From: an uncultured Oscillospiraceae bacterium
GTDB lineage: Bacteria; Bacillota; Clostridia; Oscillospirales; Oscillospiraceae
Direction: 5' to 3'
Assembly (NCBI GenBank): GCA_944385455.1
Contig: CALWXI010000036.1
Span: forward strand, 1 to 24,213
DNA length: 24,213 nt
Below the pieces are notes generated by a model, which was not told where the DNA came from, did not search any database, and worked only from the letters and a program-made list of their open reading frames with translations. Every line of letters starts with the position of its first letter. Positions within the stretch are counted from its first letter, which is position 1. The position numbers were made by a program, and so were the translations under genes. Below are positions 1 to 6,169 of this stretch, piece by piece.

Positions 1-782
1 TGTTCGGCAACTGCATCTATACCTGCACGGAAGATGGCCTCCAGCGGGTGGATGTGGGGGAGAACATCGGCTGCGCGGTGCCCCGTGAACTGGGGGGCTG
101 GGCGGCGGGCCTGCTGACGGGCTGGTACCTGGTGGACGGGAAAAGCGGCGAAAAGCGCCTTTTGTGCAACCCGGAGCCCAATCCCGCCACCCGCTGCAAC
201 GACGGCAAGGCCGACCCCTTCGGAAACCTCTGGATCGGCTGCATGAGCCGCAGCCTGGACTCCGGCGCGGGAGAGGCCCGGCCGGAGGCGGGACTGTACT
301 GCATGGATACCAGGGGCGCGCTCCACACCATGCTCACGGGCCTGTATCTGGGCAACGGCCTGGCCTGGGACAACGGCGGCCGCACCTTCTACTACATCGA
401 CACCATGCGCCGCGATGTCCAGGTATTCGACTTCGATCCGGACACCGTGACCCTCTCCAACGGCCGGACGGCCTTTTCCGTCCCGGAGGAGCTGGGGCTG
501 CCCGACGGTATGACCATCGACTGTCAGGGCAACCTCTGGATCGCCATGTTCGGCGGCGGCGCGGTGCTGAAGTTCGATTCCCGCACCGGAAAGGTGCTGG
601 ACCGGATCGACCTGCCCTGCCCCAACGTCACCTGTCCCTGCTTCGGCGGCGCGGATCTGGATGAGCTGTTCATCACCACCGGCGCTCAGGGCACGGACCT
701 TTCCCGCTACCCGCTGGCCGGCAGCGTGTTCCGGGCAAAAGTGGGGGTCCCGGGCGCCCCCTCTTTTGTTTATCGCGGATAA
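1..782 (+). CDS. SMP-30/gluconolactonase/LRE family lactonase, 3' part
   Basis: The reading frame is open from the first bases, so the 5' end lies outside the window; about 260 codons are visible. The segments LGNGLAWDNGGRTFYYIDT and LPDGMTIDCQGNLWIAMFGG match the repeated blades of the SMP-30/gluconolactonase/LRE six-bladed beta-propeller. In that family an Asn in NGLAW and an Asp in PDGMTID help hold the catalytic divalent metal; both are present. The first metal ligand, a Glu near the N terminus, would lie upstream and cannot be checked. Family members hydrolyse sugar lactones to sugar acids in the cytoplasm, but the substrate here is not readable. The gene ends 10 bases before a strong terminator and is followed by an independent regulator. 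The sugar-acid dehydratase and TRAP genes further downstream fit a sugar-acid theme, but a direct link is inference. Confidence 0.88.
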   Translation, partial: FGNCIYTCTEDGLQRVDVGENIGCAVPRELGGWAAGLLTGWYLVDGKSGEKRLLCNPEPNPATRCNDGKADPFGNLWIGCMSRSLDSGAGEARPEAGLYCMDTRGALHTMLTGLYLGNGLAWDNGGRTFYYIDTMRRDVQVFDFDPDTVTLSNGRTAFSVPEELGLPDGMTIDCQGNLWIAMFGGGAVLKFDSRTGKVLDRIDLPCPNVTCPCFGGADLDELFITTGAQGTDLSRYPLAGSVFRAKVGVPGAPSFVYRG

Positions 783-792
783 AGGCGGCACA

Positions 793-831
793 CGGCGCCG
801 GGCGGAACATCCCGTCCGGCGCCGCTTTTTT
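793..831 (+). terminator. Rho-independent terminator of the lactonase gene
   Basis: A 13-bp stem (left arm 793-805, right arm 812-824) with one G-T wobble and a 6-base loop is followed by a run of six T at 826-831. It begins 10 bases after the lactonase stop codon. Confidence 0.93.
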
Positions 832-884
832 GGCAGGCGATTTCGCTTTCCGCCGGATTGATGGTTGCAAAGTCTGCGGGGTTG

Positions 885-907
885 TGTTACACATAACATA
901 TGTAACA
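885..907. promoter_or_regulatory. Putative operator of the SorC-family regulator
   Basis: TGTTACA (885-891) and TGTAACA (901-907) form a perfect 7-bp inverted repeat with a 9-base spacer, 25 bases before the regulator's start codon. The inner sequence TAACATATGTAAC (894-906) recurs exactly at 1866-1878, just after the regulator gene and upstream of the dha operon. An exact 13-base repeat on either side of a regulator suggests an autoregulated binding site. No clear -35/-10 pair could be chosen here. Confidence 0.6.
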
Positions 908-931
908 TTCTTTTGCGTGAGAGGCATATTT

Positions 932-1861
932 GTGAGGATCAGTCAGGAAAAGCAAAAAAAGCTGGCATATGTGGCACGGCGGTACTATCTGGAGGACCAA
1001 AAGCAGAGCGACATTGCCCGGGAGCTGGGAGTATCCCGCCCGCTGGTCAGCCGGATGCTCACCGAGGCCCGGGAAATGGGTGTGGTGGAGATCGTGATCC
1101 ATGAGCCGGGTGATCGAACGGCGGACCTGCTGGAGCGGCTGCGGAAATCCGCTGCGATCCGGGGAGGCGTGCTCATCAAGGACGGCGCGGACGAAGATGC
1201 CACCAATCAGCGGCTCTCCCAGGGGGCGGTCCAGCTGCTCCGGCAGATCGGCGCCCGCCGTCTGGGCGTGGGCTGGGGCTATCTCATCGGGCAGCTGGTC
1301 ACCTGGCTGGAGGCGCATCCGCAGCCGGACAGCTCTGTTGCGGATATCTGCCCCCTGGTGGGCAATGCCAGCATCCCTGCCCGGAATTATCAGTCCAACG
1401 AGAATGTCCGCCTCATGGCCCAGCAGCTGGGGGCTGTGCCGCATTTCCTCTATCTGCCGGCCCTGCCGGACAGCCTGGAGGAGCAGCAGCTGCTGTGCTC
1501 CACGGAGATCTACCGTCAGATCCATCAGCAGTGGGAGTGGATGGATACGGCTCTGGTGAACATCGGGGATTATCCCTCCAGTCCGGACTTTGCCTCCCTG
1601 GTACGCTACGGCAGTCTGCTCCAGCAGCAGCATGCCTGCGGACGGATGCTGGTCTATTACTTCAATGAGGCCGGGACCATCATCCAGTCCGATCAGGACT
1701 TCGCCATCCAGATCCCGCTGGAGACGCTGCGGCGCTGCCCCAACATCATCGGCGTCTGCTCGGCAAACACCAGCGCCAAGGCCCTGCGGGGGGCCCTGCG
1801 CACCGGCATGTTTACCCATATCGTGGCCCGGGCGGCGCTGGCCCGTTCCCTGACGGAATGA
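932..1861 (+). CDS. SorC-family sugar-binding transcriptional regulator (LsrR/DeoR-like)
   Basis: The 309-residue protein has an N-terminal helix-turn-helix (about residues 23-45: QKQSDIARELGVSRPLVSRM), typical of SorC regulators, followed by the large sugar-phosphate-binding domain (about 60-305) with the family-like segment ARRLGVGWGYLIGQLV. The GTG at 932 is preferred: GAGAGG lies 7 bases upstream and the HTH then sits at the usual distance from the N terminus. The longer frame from 830 would start inside the preceding terminator and read through the operator. SorC proteins such as LsrR, DeoR and CggR release DNA on binding a phosphorylated sugar. The gene lies directly upstream of a kinase/aldolase operon, so a phosphorylated ketose made by DhaK/DhaL is the likely inducer (inference). 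Confidence 0.9.
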   Translation: MRISQEKQKKLAYVARRYYLEDQKQSDIARELGVSRPLVSRMLTEAREMGVVEIVIHEPGDRTADLLERLRKSAAIRGGVLIKDGADEDATNQRLSQGAVQLLRQIGARRLGVGWGYLIGQLVTWLEAHPQPDSSVADICPLVGNASIPARNYQSNENVRLMAQQLGAVPHFLYLPALPDSLEEQQLLCSTEIYRQIHQQWEWMDTALVNIGDYPSSPDFASLVRYGSLLQQQHACGRMLVYYFNEAGTIIQSDQDFAIQIPLETLRRCPNIIGVCSANTSAKALRGALRTGMFTHIVARAALARSLTE

Positions 1862-1865
1862 AGTG

Positions 1866-1878
1866 TAACATATGTAAC
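1866..1878. promoter_or_regulatory. Second copy of the SorC-type operator core
   Basis: TAACATATGTAAC is an exact 13-base repeat of 894-906. It begins 5 bases after the regulator stop codon, and its last three bases overlap the left arm of the following terminator. It lies about 105 bp upstream of the -35 of the dha promoter. Further GTAACA copies occur at 1991-1996, inside the promoter spacer, and at 2023-2028. Confidence 0.55.
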
Positions 1879-1916
1879 TGCCTTGGAGAGGATTCTTCTC
1901 CGGGGCAGTTCTTTTT
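1876..1916 (+). terminator. Terminator after the SorC-family regulator
   Basis: AACTGCC (1876-1882) pairs with GGCAGTT (1904-1910). An inner GGAGA/TCTCC stem extends it, and CTTTTTATG follows. The left arm overlaps the end of the operator core at 1866-1878, so protein binding and termination could interact. Confidence 0.8.
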
Positions 1917-1981
1917 ATGCATATTTTTCATAAAATGATCTGTACTTGCCTGGGGCTTATGTAGAAAATGCGGCAAGAACC

Positions 1982-2010
1982 TTGACTGTGGTAACAGCTG
2001 GTGATACATT
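1982..2010 (+). promoter_or_regulatory. Sigma-70 type promoter of the dhaL-dhaK operon
   Basis: TTGACT (1982-1987) and TACATT (2005-2010) are separated by 17 bp and lie about 43 bases upstream of the dhaL start. A GTAACA motif in the spacer (1991-1996) resembles the regulator's half-site and could place a repressor directly on the promoter. Confidence 0.65.
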
Positions 2011-2052
2011 GGATGCACAAACGTAACAATGCGGAAGAGGGAGGTGACAGAT

Positions 2053-2661
2053 ATGACGAAGCAGGAGCTGGCGGCACGGCTGCAGAGCGCCTGTGCTGCG
2101 GTGACGGCGGCGGAGGCGGAGCTGACGGAGATCGACTCGAAATTCGGCGATGCGGATCATGGGTTGACCATGACCAAGATCGCCGGCGCCATTTCCGGCG
2201 CGGTGAAGGCGTCGGAGGGGGGCATCCAGGAGATGCTGGACGACGCGGCCATGGCGGTGCTGACCCTCAATGGCGGCAGCGCGGTCCCTCTGTGGAACAC
2301 CTGGCTGGACGGGATGCAGGAGGCGGCGCCCGCCGGCGGCGAGATCGACGTGGCGGGCCTTCAGGCGGTGTTTGCCAAGGCACTGGAGGAGCTGGACGAG
2401 ATGTCCGGGGCCAAGATCGGAGACAAGACGATGATGGACGCCCTGATCCCGGCCAGCGAGGCCATCGCGGCGTATGCCGGTGAGGATGCGGCGGGGCTGT
2501 TTGACGCGGCGGCCCAGGCCGCGGCGCAGGGCGCGGAGTCTACCCGGCAGTTCGTATCCAAATTCGGGCGGGCCAAGAGCTATGGAACCAAAACCATCGG
2601 GACCCCGGACGCCGGTGCCGTATCCATGGCCCGGTTTTTCCAGGGACTTGCCCAAGGATGA
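2053..2661 (+). CDS. dhaL: DhaL-type ADP/ATP-binding subunit of a dihydroxyacetone-family kinase
   Basis: The 202-residue protein is a single DAK2/DhaL domain. EIDSKFGDADHGLTM carries the three magnesium-binding Asp residues (D28, D33, D35) with the same spacing as E. coli DhaL. AKIGDKTMMDALIPA (about 120-134) and the C-terminal GRAKSYGTKTIGTPDAGA are the other family signatures. ATG 2053 follows GGGAGGTGA by 5 bases; the upstream ATG at 2029 has no such site. In E. coli the nucleotide loop reads GGASGPLFGTF, whereas here it is GGSAVPLWNTW (74-84), a clear departure. DhaL holds the nucleotide while DhaK binds the ketose. No DhaM is present in the operon, which points to ATP rather than PTS phosphate as donor, as in free-standing kinases (inference). 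The subunit order (L before K) is the reverse of E. coli dhaKLM. Confidence 0.9.
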   Translation: MTKQELAARLQSACAAVTAAEAELTEIDSKFGDADHGLTMTKIAGAISGAVKASEGGIQEMLDDAAMAVLTLNGGSAVPLWNTWLDGMQEAAPAGGEIDVAGLQAVFAKALEELDEMSGAKIGDKTMMDALIPASEAIAAYAGEDAAGLFDAAAQAAAQGAESTRQFVSKFGRAKSYGTKTIGTPDAGAVSMARFFQGLAQG

Positions 2662-2700
2662 GATCTGCACCATCAAATTTTGAAATGGGAGATGCCGAAG

Positions 2701-3699
2701 ATGAAAATGAAAAAGTTTATCAACGCTCCGGAGACCATCACCGACGAAGAGCTCGTCGGACTGGGTCTGGCCTATCCGGATATTCTGAAGGTGGACGGCC
2801 ATCTGGTTATCAGCAAGGATCTGGAGACGGCCGACCGGGTCACCATCGTCACCTACGGCGGTTCCGGCCATGAGCCTGCCCAGGCGGGCTTTGTGGGCCG
2901 GGGCATGCTGGACGTTCAGGCGGTGGGCGACATCTTCGCCGCCCCCAACGGTCAGCTGGTGTTCGAGGCCATGAAGCTGGCCGACAAGGGCCACGGCGTA
3001 CTTCTGCTGACGCTGAACTATGCCGGGGACCAGCTGGCCGGCAAGCAGGCCATGAAGCTGGCCCGGAAAGCGGGGCTCAACGTCCGCCAGGTGGTCACCG
3101 GAGAAGAGATCCAGTATGATCCAAACGGCGAGGACAACAAGCGGGGCCTGGCCGGCGCGGTGGCGCTGTATCACATCGCCGCGGCTGCCGCCCGGGAGGG
3201 CAGGAGTCTGGACGAGGTGGCGGAGCTGGCTCAGCGCTATGCCGACAACATGGCCTCCATCACCGTGAAATCCACGGATGCCACCCATCCCCAGAACGGC
3301 ATGTCCTTCGGCGACCTGGGCGAGACGGATCTCATGGAGATCGGCGCCGGCCAGCACGGCGAGGGCGGCGGTGTCCGGGTGCCCATGATGTCCGCCAAGG
3401 AAACCGTGGCCACCGTGGCAGAGGCGCTGTGCCGGAATCTGGATCTGAAAGCCGGGGACAATGCGTTTGTCATGATCAACGGCTGCGGCGCCACCACCAT
3501 GATGGAGATGCTGGTGCTGTTCAAGGATACCGTGGAGTTCCTGAAGGCCCGGGACATTCAGGTGGTGGGCAGCATGGTGGGTGAGATTCTCACCGTGCAG
3601 GAGGCCGCCGGATTCCAGATGAACATCGCCAAGTGGGATGAGGAGTGCCTGCGGCTGTGGAATACCCCCTGCCACACGCCCGCCTTCAGCAAGGAGTGA
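2701..3699 (+). CDS. dhaK: DhaK-type ketose-binding subunit of a dihydroxyacetone-family kinase
   Basis: The 332-residue protein is a complete DhaK domain. YGGSGHEPAQAGFVG carries the conserved Gly-Gly-Ser-Gly-His-Glu-Pro substrate loop, NYAGDQL the Asp used in catalysis, and IGAGQHGEGG the His (residue 219, matching His218 of E. coli) that forms a hemiaminal with the ketose carbonyl. NGCGATTMMEM matches the NNLGAT region. ATG 2701 is chosen because GGGAG at 2687-2691 lies 9 bases upstream; the ATG at 2692 abuts that site. The segment before the active His (MASITVKSTDATHPQNGMSF) differs strongly from GIALGACTVPAAGKPSF in E. coli DhaK, so the substrate may be a longer ketose than dihydroxyacetone, such as a tetrulose (inference). 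It is co-transcribed with dhaL and the aldolase gene, 3 bases downstream. Confidence 0.92.
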   Translation: MKMKKFINAPETITDEELVGLGLAYPDILKVDGHLVISKDLETADRVTIVTYGGSGHEPAQAGFVGRGMLDVQAVGDIFAAPNGQLVFEAMKLADKGHGVLLLTLNYAGDQLAGKQAMKLARKAGLNVRQVVTGEEIQYDPNGEDNKRGLAGAVALYHIAAAAAREGRSLDEVAELAQRYADNMASITVKSTDATHPQNGMSFGDLGETDLMEIGAGQHGEGGGVRVPMMSAKETVATVAEALCRNLDLKAGDNAFVMINGCGATTMMEMLVLFKDTVEFLKARDIQVVGSMVGEILTVQEAAGFQMNIAKWDEECLRLWNTPCHTPAFSKE

Positions 3700-3702
3700 G
3701 CC

Positions 3703-4584
3703 ATGGCGGATGCGATTGGAAACAAGGCCGCCAAGGATTATCATCTGGACGTGCCCGCCCCGGATCAGGGGTTTTTCGCAAAGGGCCTTGGCCACGGAGA
3801 CTGGGGCGTGAAAAACCGCCTTTCCCGCCTCTTCAACCCGCAGAGCGGCAACACCGTGATGCTGGCCTTTGACCATGGATACATTATGGGTTCCACCGCG
3901 GGTCTGGAACGAATGGACGTCACCATTGCCCCCCTGTGCCAATACGCCGATGTGCTGATGGGCACCCGCGGCGCCATCCGCGCCTGCATTCCTCCCACCG
4001 TACACAACGCCATCTGCCTGCGGGCCACCCACGACGCCAGCGTCCTCATCGACGACATGAGCACCGGCAACGGTCTGGGCGCCGATATGGAGGCCGCCAT
4101 CCGGATGAACGCCTCCGCCGTGGCCATGCAGTGCTTCATCGGCGGCGCGGGAGAGGCGCAGTCTCTGGAGAGCTTGTGCCGGGCCGTGGACGCCGGAGAG
4201 CGCTATGGCATCCCGGTGCTGGGTGTCACCGCCGTGGGCAAGGAGATGGCCCGGACCACGGAGTATTTCCTGCTGGCCACCCGGATCCTGGCGGAGCTGG
4301 GCGCCTCCTTCGTCAAGACCTACTACTGCGACCATTTCGAGAAGGTGGCGGCAGCCTGCCCGGTGCCGGTGGTCATCGCCGGAGGCAAGAAGCTTCCGGA
4401 AGACCAGGCCCTGACCATGGCCTACCGCGCCATCTCCGACGGCGCCCGGGGCGTGGACATGGGACGCAACATTTTCCAGAGCATCCACCCGGCGGCCATG
4501 TGCCAGGCGGTGGCAAAGATCGTCCACCAGGGCTTCACGGATCGGGAAGCCTATGAATTCTATCAGGAGCTGGCCAACGCATAA
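3703..4584 (+). CDS. LsrF-like class I (DhnA-type) aldolase/thiolase
   Basis: This 293-residue TIM-barrel protein closely resembles E. coli LsrF along its length: DWGVKNRLSRLFNPQSGNTV, MLAFDHGYIMGSTAGLERMD, YADVLMGTRG, IKTYY-like FVKTYYCDHFE, VPVVIAGGKKLPE and GVDMGRNIFQS. Lys205 in FVKTYY corresponds to the Schiff-base lysine (Lys203) of LsrF. LsrF transfers an acetyl group from 3-hydroxy-5-phosphonooxypentane-2,4-dione to CoA in AI-2 breakdown; relatives are class I fructose-bisphosphate aldolases. No lsrABCD, lsrK or lsrG is visible, so AI-2 degradation is not established. After the DhaK/DhaL kinase, cleavage of a phosphorylated ketose is equally plausible. Its AAGGAG site lies within the last codons of dhaK, giving tight coupling. 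Confidence 0.88.
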   Translation: MADAIGNKAAKDYHLDVPAPDQGFFAKGLGHGDWGVKNRLSRLFNPQSGNTVMLAFDHGYIMGSTAGLERMDVTIAPLCQYADVLMGTRGAIRACIPPTVHNAICLRATHDASVLIDDMSTGNGLGADMEAAIRMNASAVAMQCFIGGAGEAQSLESLCRAVDAGERYGIPVLGVTAVGKEMARTTEYFLLATRILAELGASFVKTYYCDHFEKVAAACPVPVVIAGGKKLPEDQALTMAYRAISDGARGVDMGRNIFQSIHPAAMCQAVAKIVHQGFTDREAYEFYQELANA

Positions 4585-4637
4585 GCTTCCTCCGCGGAAG
4601 CACCGTACACACGGGATCAGGGATGCGGAGGCATCCC
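4585..4637 (+). other. Two intergenic hairpins between the aldolase and VOC genes
   Basis: GCTTCC/GGAAGC (4585-4601, loop TCCGC) and GGGATGC/GCATCCC (4620-4637, loop GGAG) are perfect stems. Neither is followed by a T-tract. ACGGGAT (4611-4617) can pair instead with ATCCCGT (4633-4639), excluding the second hairpin. Processing or stability elements that set the level of the last cistron are more likely than full terminators. Confidence 0.55.
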
Positions 4638-4663
4638 GTCTGTTGAAAAAAGGAGGACCTGAG

Positions 4664-4987
4664 ATGTCTGCCACCTACATGCACATCGGTATCCCCATCA
4701 CCAACCGCAAGCCTGGCATGGTCTACAACGAGGGCGCCAAGTTCTGGGTCAGCAATGTGGACGACTATGATTACAAGATCGAATACCTGAAATTCGAGGA
4801 GGGGACGCCCTTCCCGGAGGAGATCCATCGCAATCCCCATGTGGCCTATAAGGTGGACGATCTGGAAAAGTATGTGGCTGATGCCGACTCCGTGATCTGC
4901 GGCCCCATGGAGGCCAATGAAAAGGGAGACCGGCTGGCTTTCGTCTGGAAGGACGGCGCCATCCTGGAGCTCTACCAGGAGGCTTGA
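4664..4987 (+). CDS. Small VOC (glyoxalase-fold) family protein
   Basis: The 107-residue protein begins MHIGIPITNRKPGM after ATG 4664, with an AGGAGG site 7 bases upstream. The pattern of an N-terminal HIG strand, the pair HRNPHVAYKVDDLEKYV in the middle and a terminal AILELYQE strand resembles the vicinal-oxygen-chelate fold. Possible metal ligands are the early His, the His in NPHVAYKV and the late Glu in LELYQE. VOC enzymes include lyases, epimerases and isomerases acting on alpha-hydroxy carbonyl compounds. As the last gene of a kinase/aldolase operon it may isomerise or epimerise the sugar or detoxify an aldehyde product. That role is inference, and the exact reaction cannot be told from the sequence. 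Confidence 0.7.
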   Translation: MSATYMHIGIPITNRKPGMVYNEGAKFWVSNVDDYDYKIEYLKFEEGTPFPEEIHRNPHVAYKVDDLEKYVADADSVICGPMEANEKGDRLAFVWKDGAILELYQEA

Positions 4988-5004
4988 CGGGAGAGCGTCA
5001 TACG

Positions 5005-5038
5005 CGCGGGGACGGCGGAAGCCGTCCCCGCGTTGTTT
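5005..5038 (+). terminator. Terminator of the dha/aldolase operon
   Basis: CGCGGGGACGGC (5005-5016) pairs perfectly with GCCGTCCCCGCG (5021-5032) around a GGAA tetraloop, followed by TTGTTTCG. It starts 18 bases after the VOC gene and closes the operon. Confidence 0.92.
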
Positions 5039-5159
5039 CGCGTATGGGTTTGGGAGGATCGCGCCGAAAGGTTGAGTGGAACGCGGTGCGAAGAGGTGGG
5101 TACAGGTGCCCTGACTTTGACAGGAGTCGATTGAATTCCCGGAAAACGATTAAAAAATG

Positions 5160-5190
5160 AAATACCAAACAAAGTGTGAAATAAACAAAA
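5160..5190. promoter_or_regulatory. Putative IclR-regulator operator, copy 1
   Basis: AAATACCAAA (5160-5169), followed by an AAAG..TGTGA block and an A-rich tail, matches the layout at 6122-6160 in front of the dehydratase gene. The ten bases AAATACCAAA are identical and the rest aligns with one short gap. The two copies precede the IclR gene and its likely target operon. Confidence 0.55.
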
Positions 5191-5210
5191 AAGGACTGAA
5201 AAGATATGAA
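5182..5210 (+). promoter_or_regulatory. Possible promoter of the leader peptide-IclR unit
   Basis: TAAACA (5182-5187) and TATGAA (5205-5210) are 17 bp apart and each match the sigma-70 consensus at 4 of 6 positions. They sit just downstream of the operator-like block and about 19 bases before the AAGGAGG site. A better -35, TTGACA at 5117-5122, has no matching -10. Confidence 0.35.
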
Positions 5211-5243
5211 AATTGCGAATTGACGAGTAAGGAGGAAATTTGT

Positions 5244-5282
5244 ATGCTGTTTACAAGAAATTCACAAAAGACTCGGAAGTGA
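5244..5282 (+). CDS. Short leader peptide (12 codons) coupled to the IclR gene
   Basis: ATG 5244 follows the best ribosome binding site of the region, AAGGAGG at 5229-5235, with 8-base spacing. It opens a 12-codon frame, MLFTRNSQKTRK, that stops at TGA 5280-5282. The IclR start codon is only 4 bases further on and has just a weak GGAAGTGAG site overlapping the end of this frame. The arrangement suggests that IclR is translated by ribosomes finishing the leader. An alternative is that the strong site serves the IclR start from too great a distance. No similar peptide is recognised. Confidence 0.5.
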   Translation: MLFTRNSQKTRK

Positions 5283-5286
5283 GCAG

Positions 5287-6057
5287 ATGGCGAGAACACG
5301 CGAATACAATATTTCGGCCCTCACCAAGACGCTGAAGATCATGGATTATCTTCTGGAGCATCCCGGCGCATCCTTTCCGGATATCTGTCAGGGCGTGGAT
5401 GTTCCGAAATCCAGCTTGTATCAGATCCTGCAGGCACTCGATGCCAACCGCCTTGTGCGCAGGGATGCGGACAAGCGGTTCCACATTGGCTTCAGAACGT
5501 TTGAATACGGGCAGGCAGCCATCCGGGAACTGGATATCCGGCGGGCTGCCCATCCGATTTTAAAACAGCTGGCGGCAGCGACAAAACTCACCGTTCACCT
5601 GGGGATCTTGAACGAGGATCTGCGGGGGATCTTTTTGGATCGTATCGACGGTGCGAATTTCACCTTCACCCACACCCGGATCGGGGCGGAGATCCGCCTG
5701 GAAACCAGTGCCACTGGCCGGGCCCTGGTGTCGTGGCAGAGCGCGGCGCAGCGGAAGGCGCTGATCCACACACTGCGGTTTCCTCCGGAGAGCCCGCGGA
5801 TCCGCTCTGCTGAGGAATACCTTCTGGAGTGCGAAGCTGCGGTGCGCCGGGGATATGCCATTGATGCGCAGGAGAGCCAGCCCAACATCAATGGAGTGGG
5901 CGTGCCGATCTACAATTATGCCGGAAGCGTCTGCGGAGCCATCGCCGTGGGCGGCTTGTATCAGGAGCTGGACCTGCAGGATTGCCGTGAAGCGGTGTCG
6001 CTCCTGCAAAGCGCGGCGGAGGCAATCTCGGTGGAAATGGGCAAGTCCCCTGACTGA
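5287..6057 (+). CDS. IclR-family transcriptional regulator
   Basis: The 256-residue protein has the IclR layout: a winged helix-turn-helix (residues about 9-70; SFPDICQGVDVPKSSLYQIL is the recognition region) and an effector domain (about 80-250) with LETSATGRALVSW and the characteristic INGVGVPIYNYAGSVCGAIAVGG. IclR proteins usually bind small organic acids or their derivatives and often control adjacent catabolic genes, such as KdgR for 2-keto-3-deoxygluconate. It is transcribed ahead of and in line with the dehydratase/TRAP operon. Related operator-like blocks precede both this gene and the dehydratase, so it is the likely regulator of both. The effector could be a 2-keto-3-deoxy sugar acid produced by the dehydratase (inference). 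Confidence 0.93.
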   Translation: MARTREYNISALTKTLKIMDYLLEHPGASFPDICQGVDVPKSSLYQILQALDANRLVRRDADKRFHIGFRTFEYGQAAIRELDIRRAAHPILKQLAAATKLTVHLGILNEDLRGIFLDRIDGANFTFTHTRIGAEIRLETSATGRALVSWQSAAQRKALIHTLRFPPESPRIRSAEEYLLECEAAVRRGYAIDAQESQPNINGVGVPIYNYAGSVCGAIAVGGLYQELDLQDCREAVSLLQSAAEAISVEMGKSPD

Positions 6058-6084
6058 CGCGGATGGCGTCATCCAATGGAATTT

Positions 6085-6115
6085 TGCGCAAGGGCGGGAT
6101 ACCGCCCCTTGCGCA
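6085..6115 (+). terminator. Hairpin after the IclR gene, probable terminator
   Basis: TGCGCAAGGGCGG (6085-6097) pairs with CCGCCCCTTGCGCA (6102-6115) with one bulged C and a GATA loop. It is followed only by TATTC, so termination may be partial. Confidence 0.6.
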
Positions 6116-6121
6116 TATTCA

Positions 6122-6160
6122 AAATACCAAAGTTTGTTTGTGATATCAAACTAAAAAGGG
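6122..6160. promoter_or_regulatory. Putative IclR-regulator operator, copy 2, before the dehydratase operon
   Basis: AAATACCAAA (6122-6131) is identical to 5160-5169. The following GTTTGTTTGTGATATCAAAC segment contains the palindromic TGATATCA flanked by GTTTG and AAAC. The block ends at the AAAAAGGGG ribosome binding site of the dehydratase. No convincing -35/-10 pair was found here, so the promoter position is open. Confidence 0.55.
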
Positions 6161-6169
6161 GCGATCAAA

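Noticed and set aside
830..931. Upstream extension of the SorC-family regulator to codon 830
   Set aside because: It would start in the T-tract of the preceding terminator and translate through the operator; GTG 932 has a proper ribosome site and fits the family N terminus.
1957..4674. 905-codon minus-strand frame opposite dhaL, dhaK and the aldolase
   Set aside because: No domain or motif is recognisable, and it would cover the plus-strand promoter and three clear genes.
2053..4987. An AI-2 (lsr) degradation operon
   Set aside because: Only regulator- and LsrF-like members are present; LsrK, LsrG and the transporter are missing and a DhaK/DhaL kinase takes their place, so only resemblance is claimed.
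5039..5159. A regulatory RNA or riboswitch before the IclR gene
   Set aside because: No known riboswitch core or strong fold could be made out; an isolated TTGACA at 5117 lacks a -10 partner.
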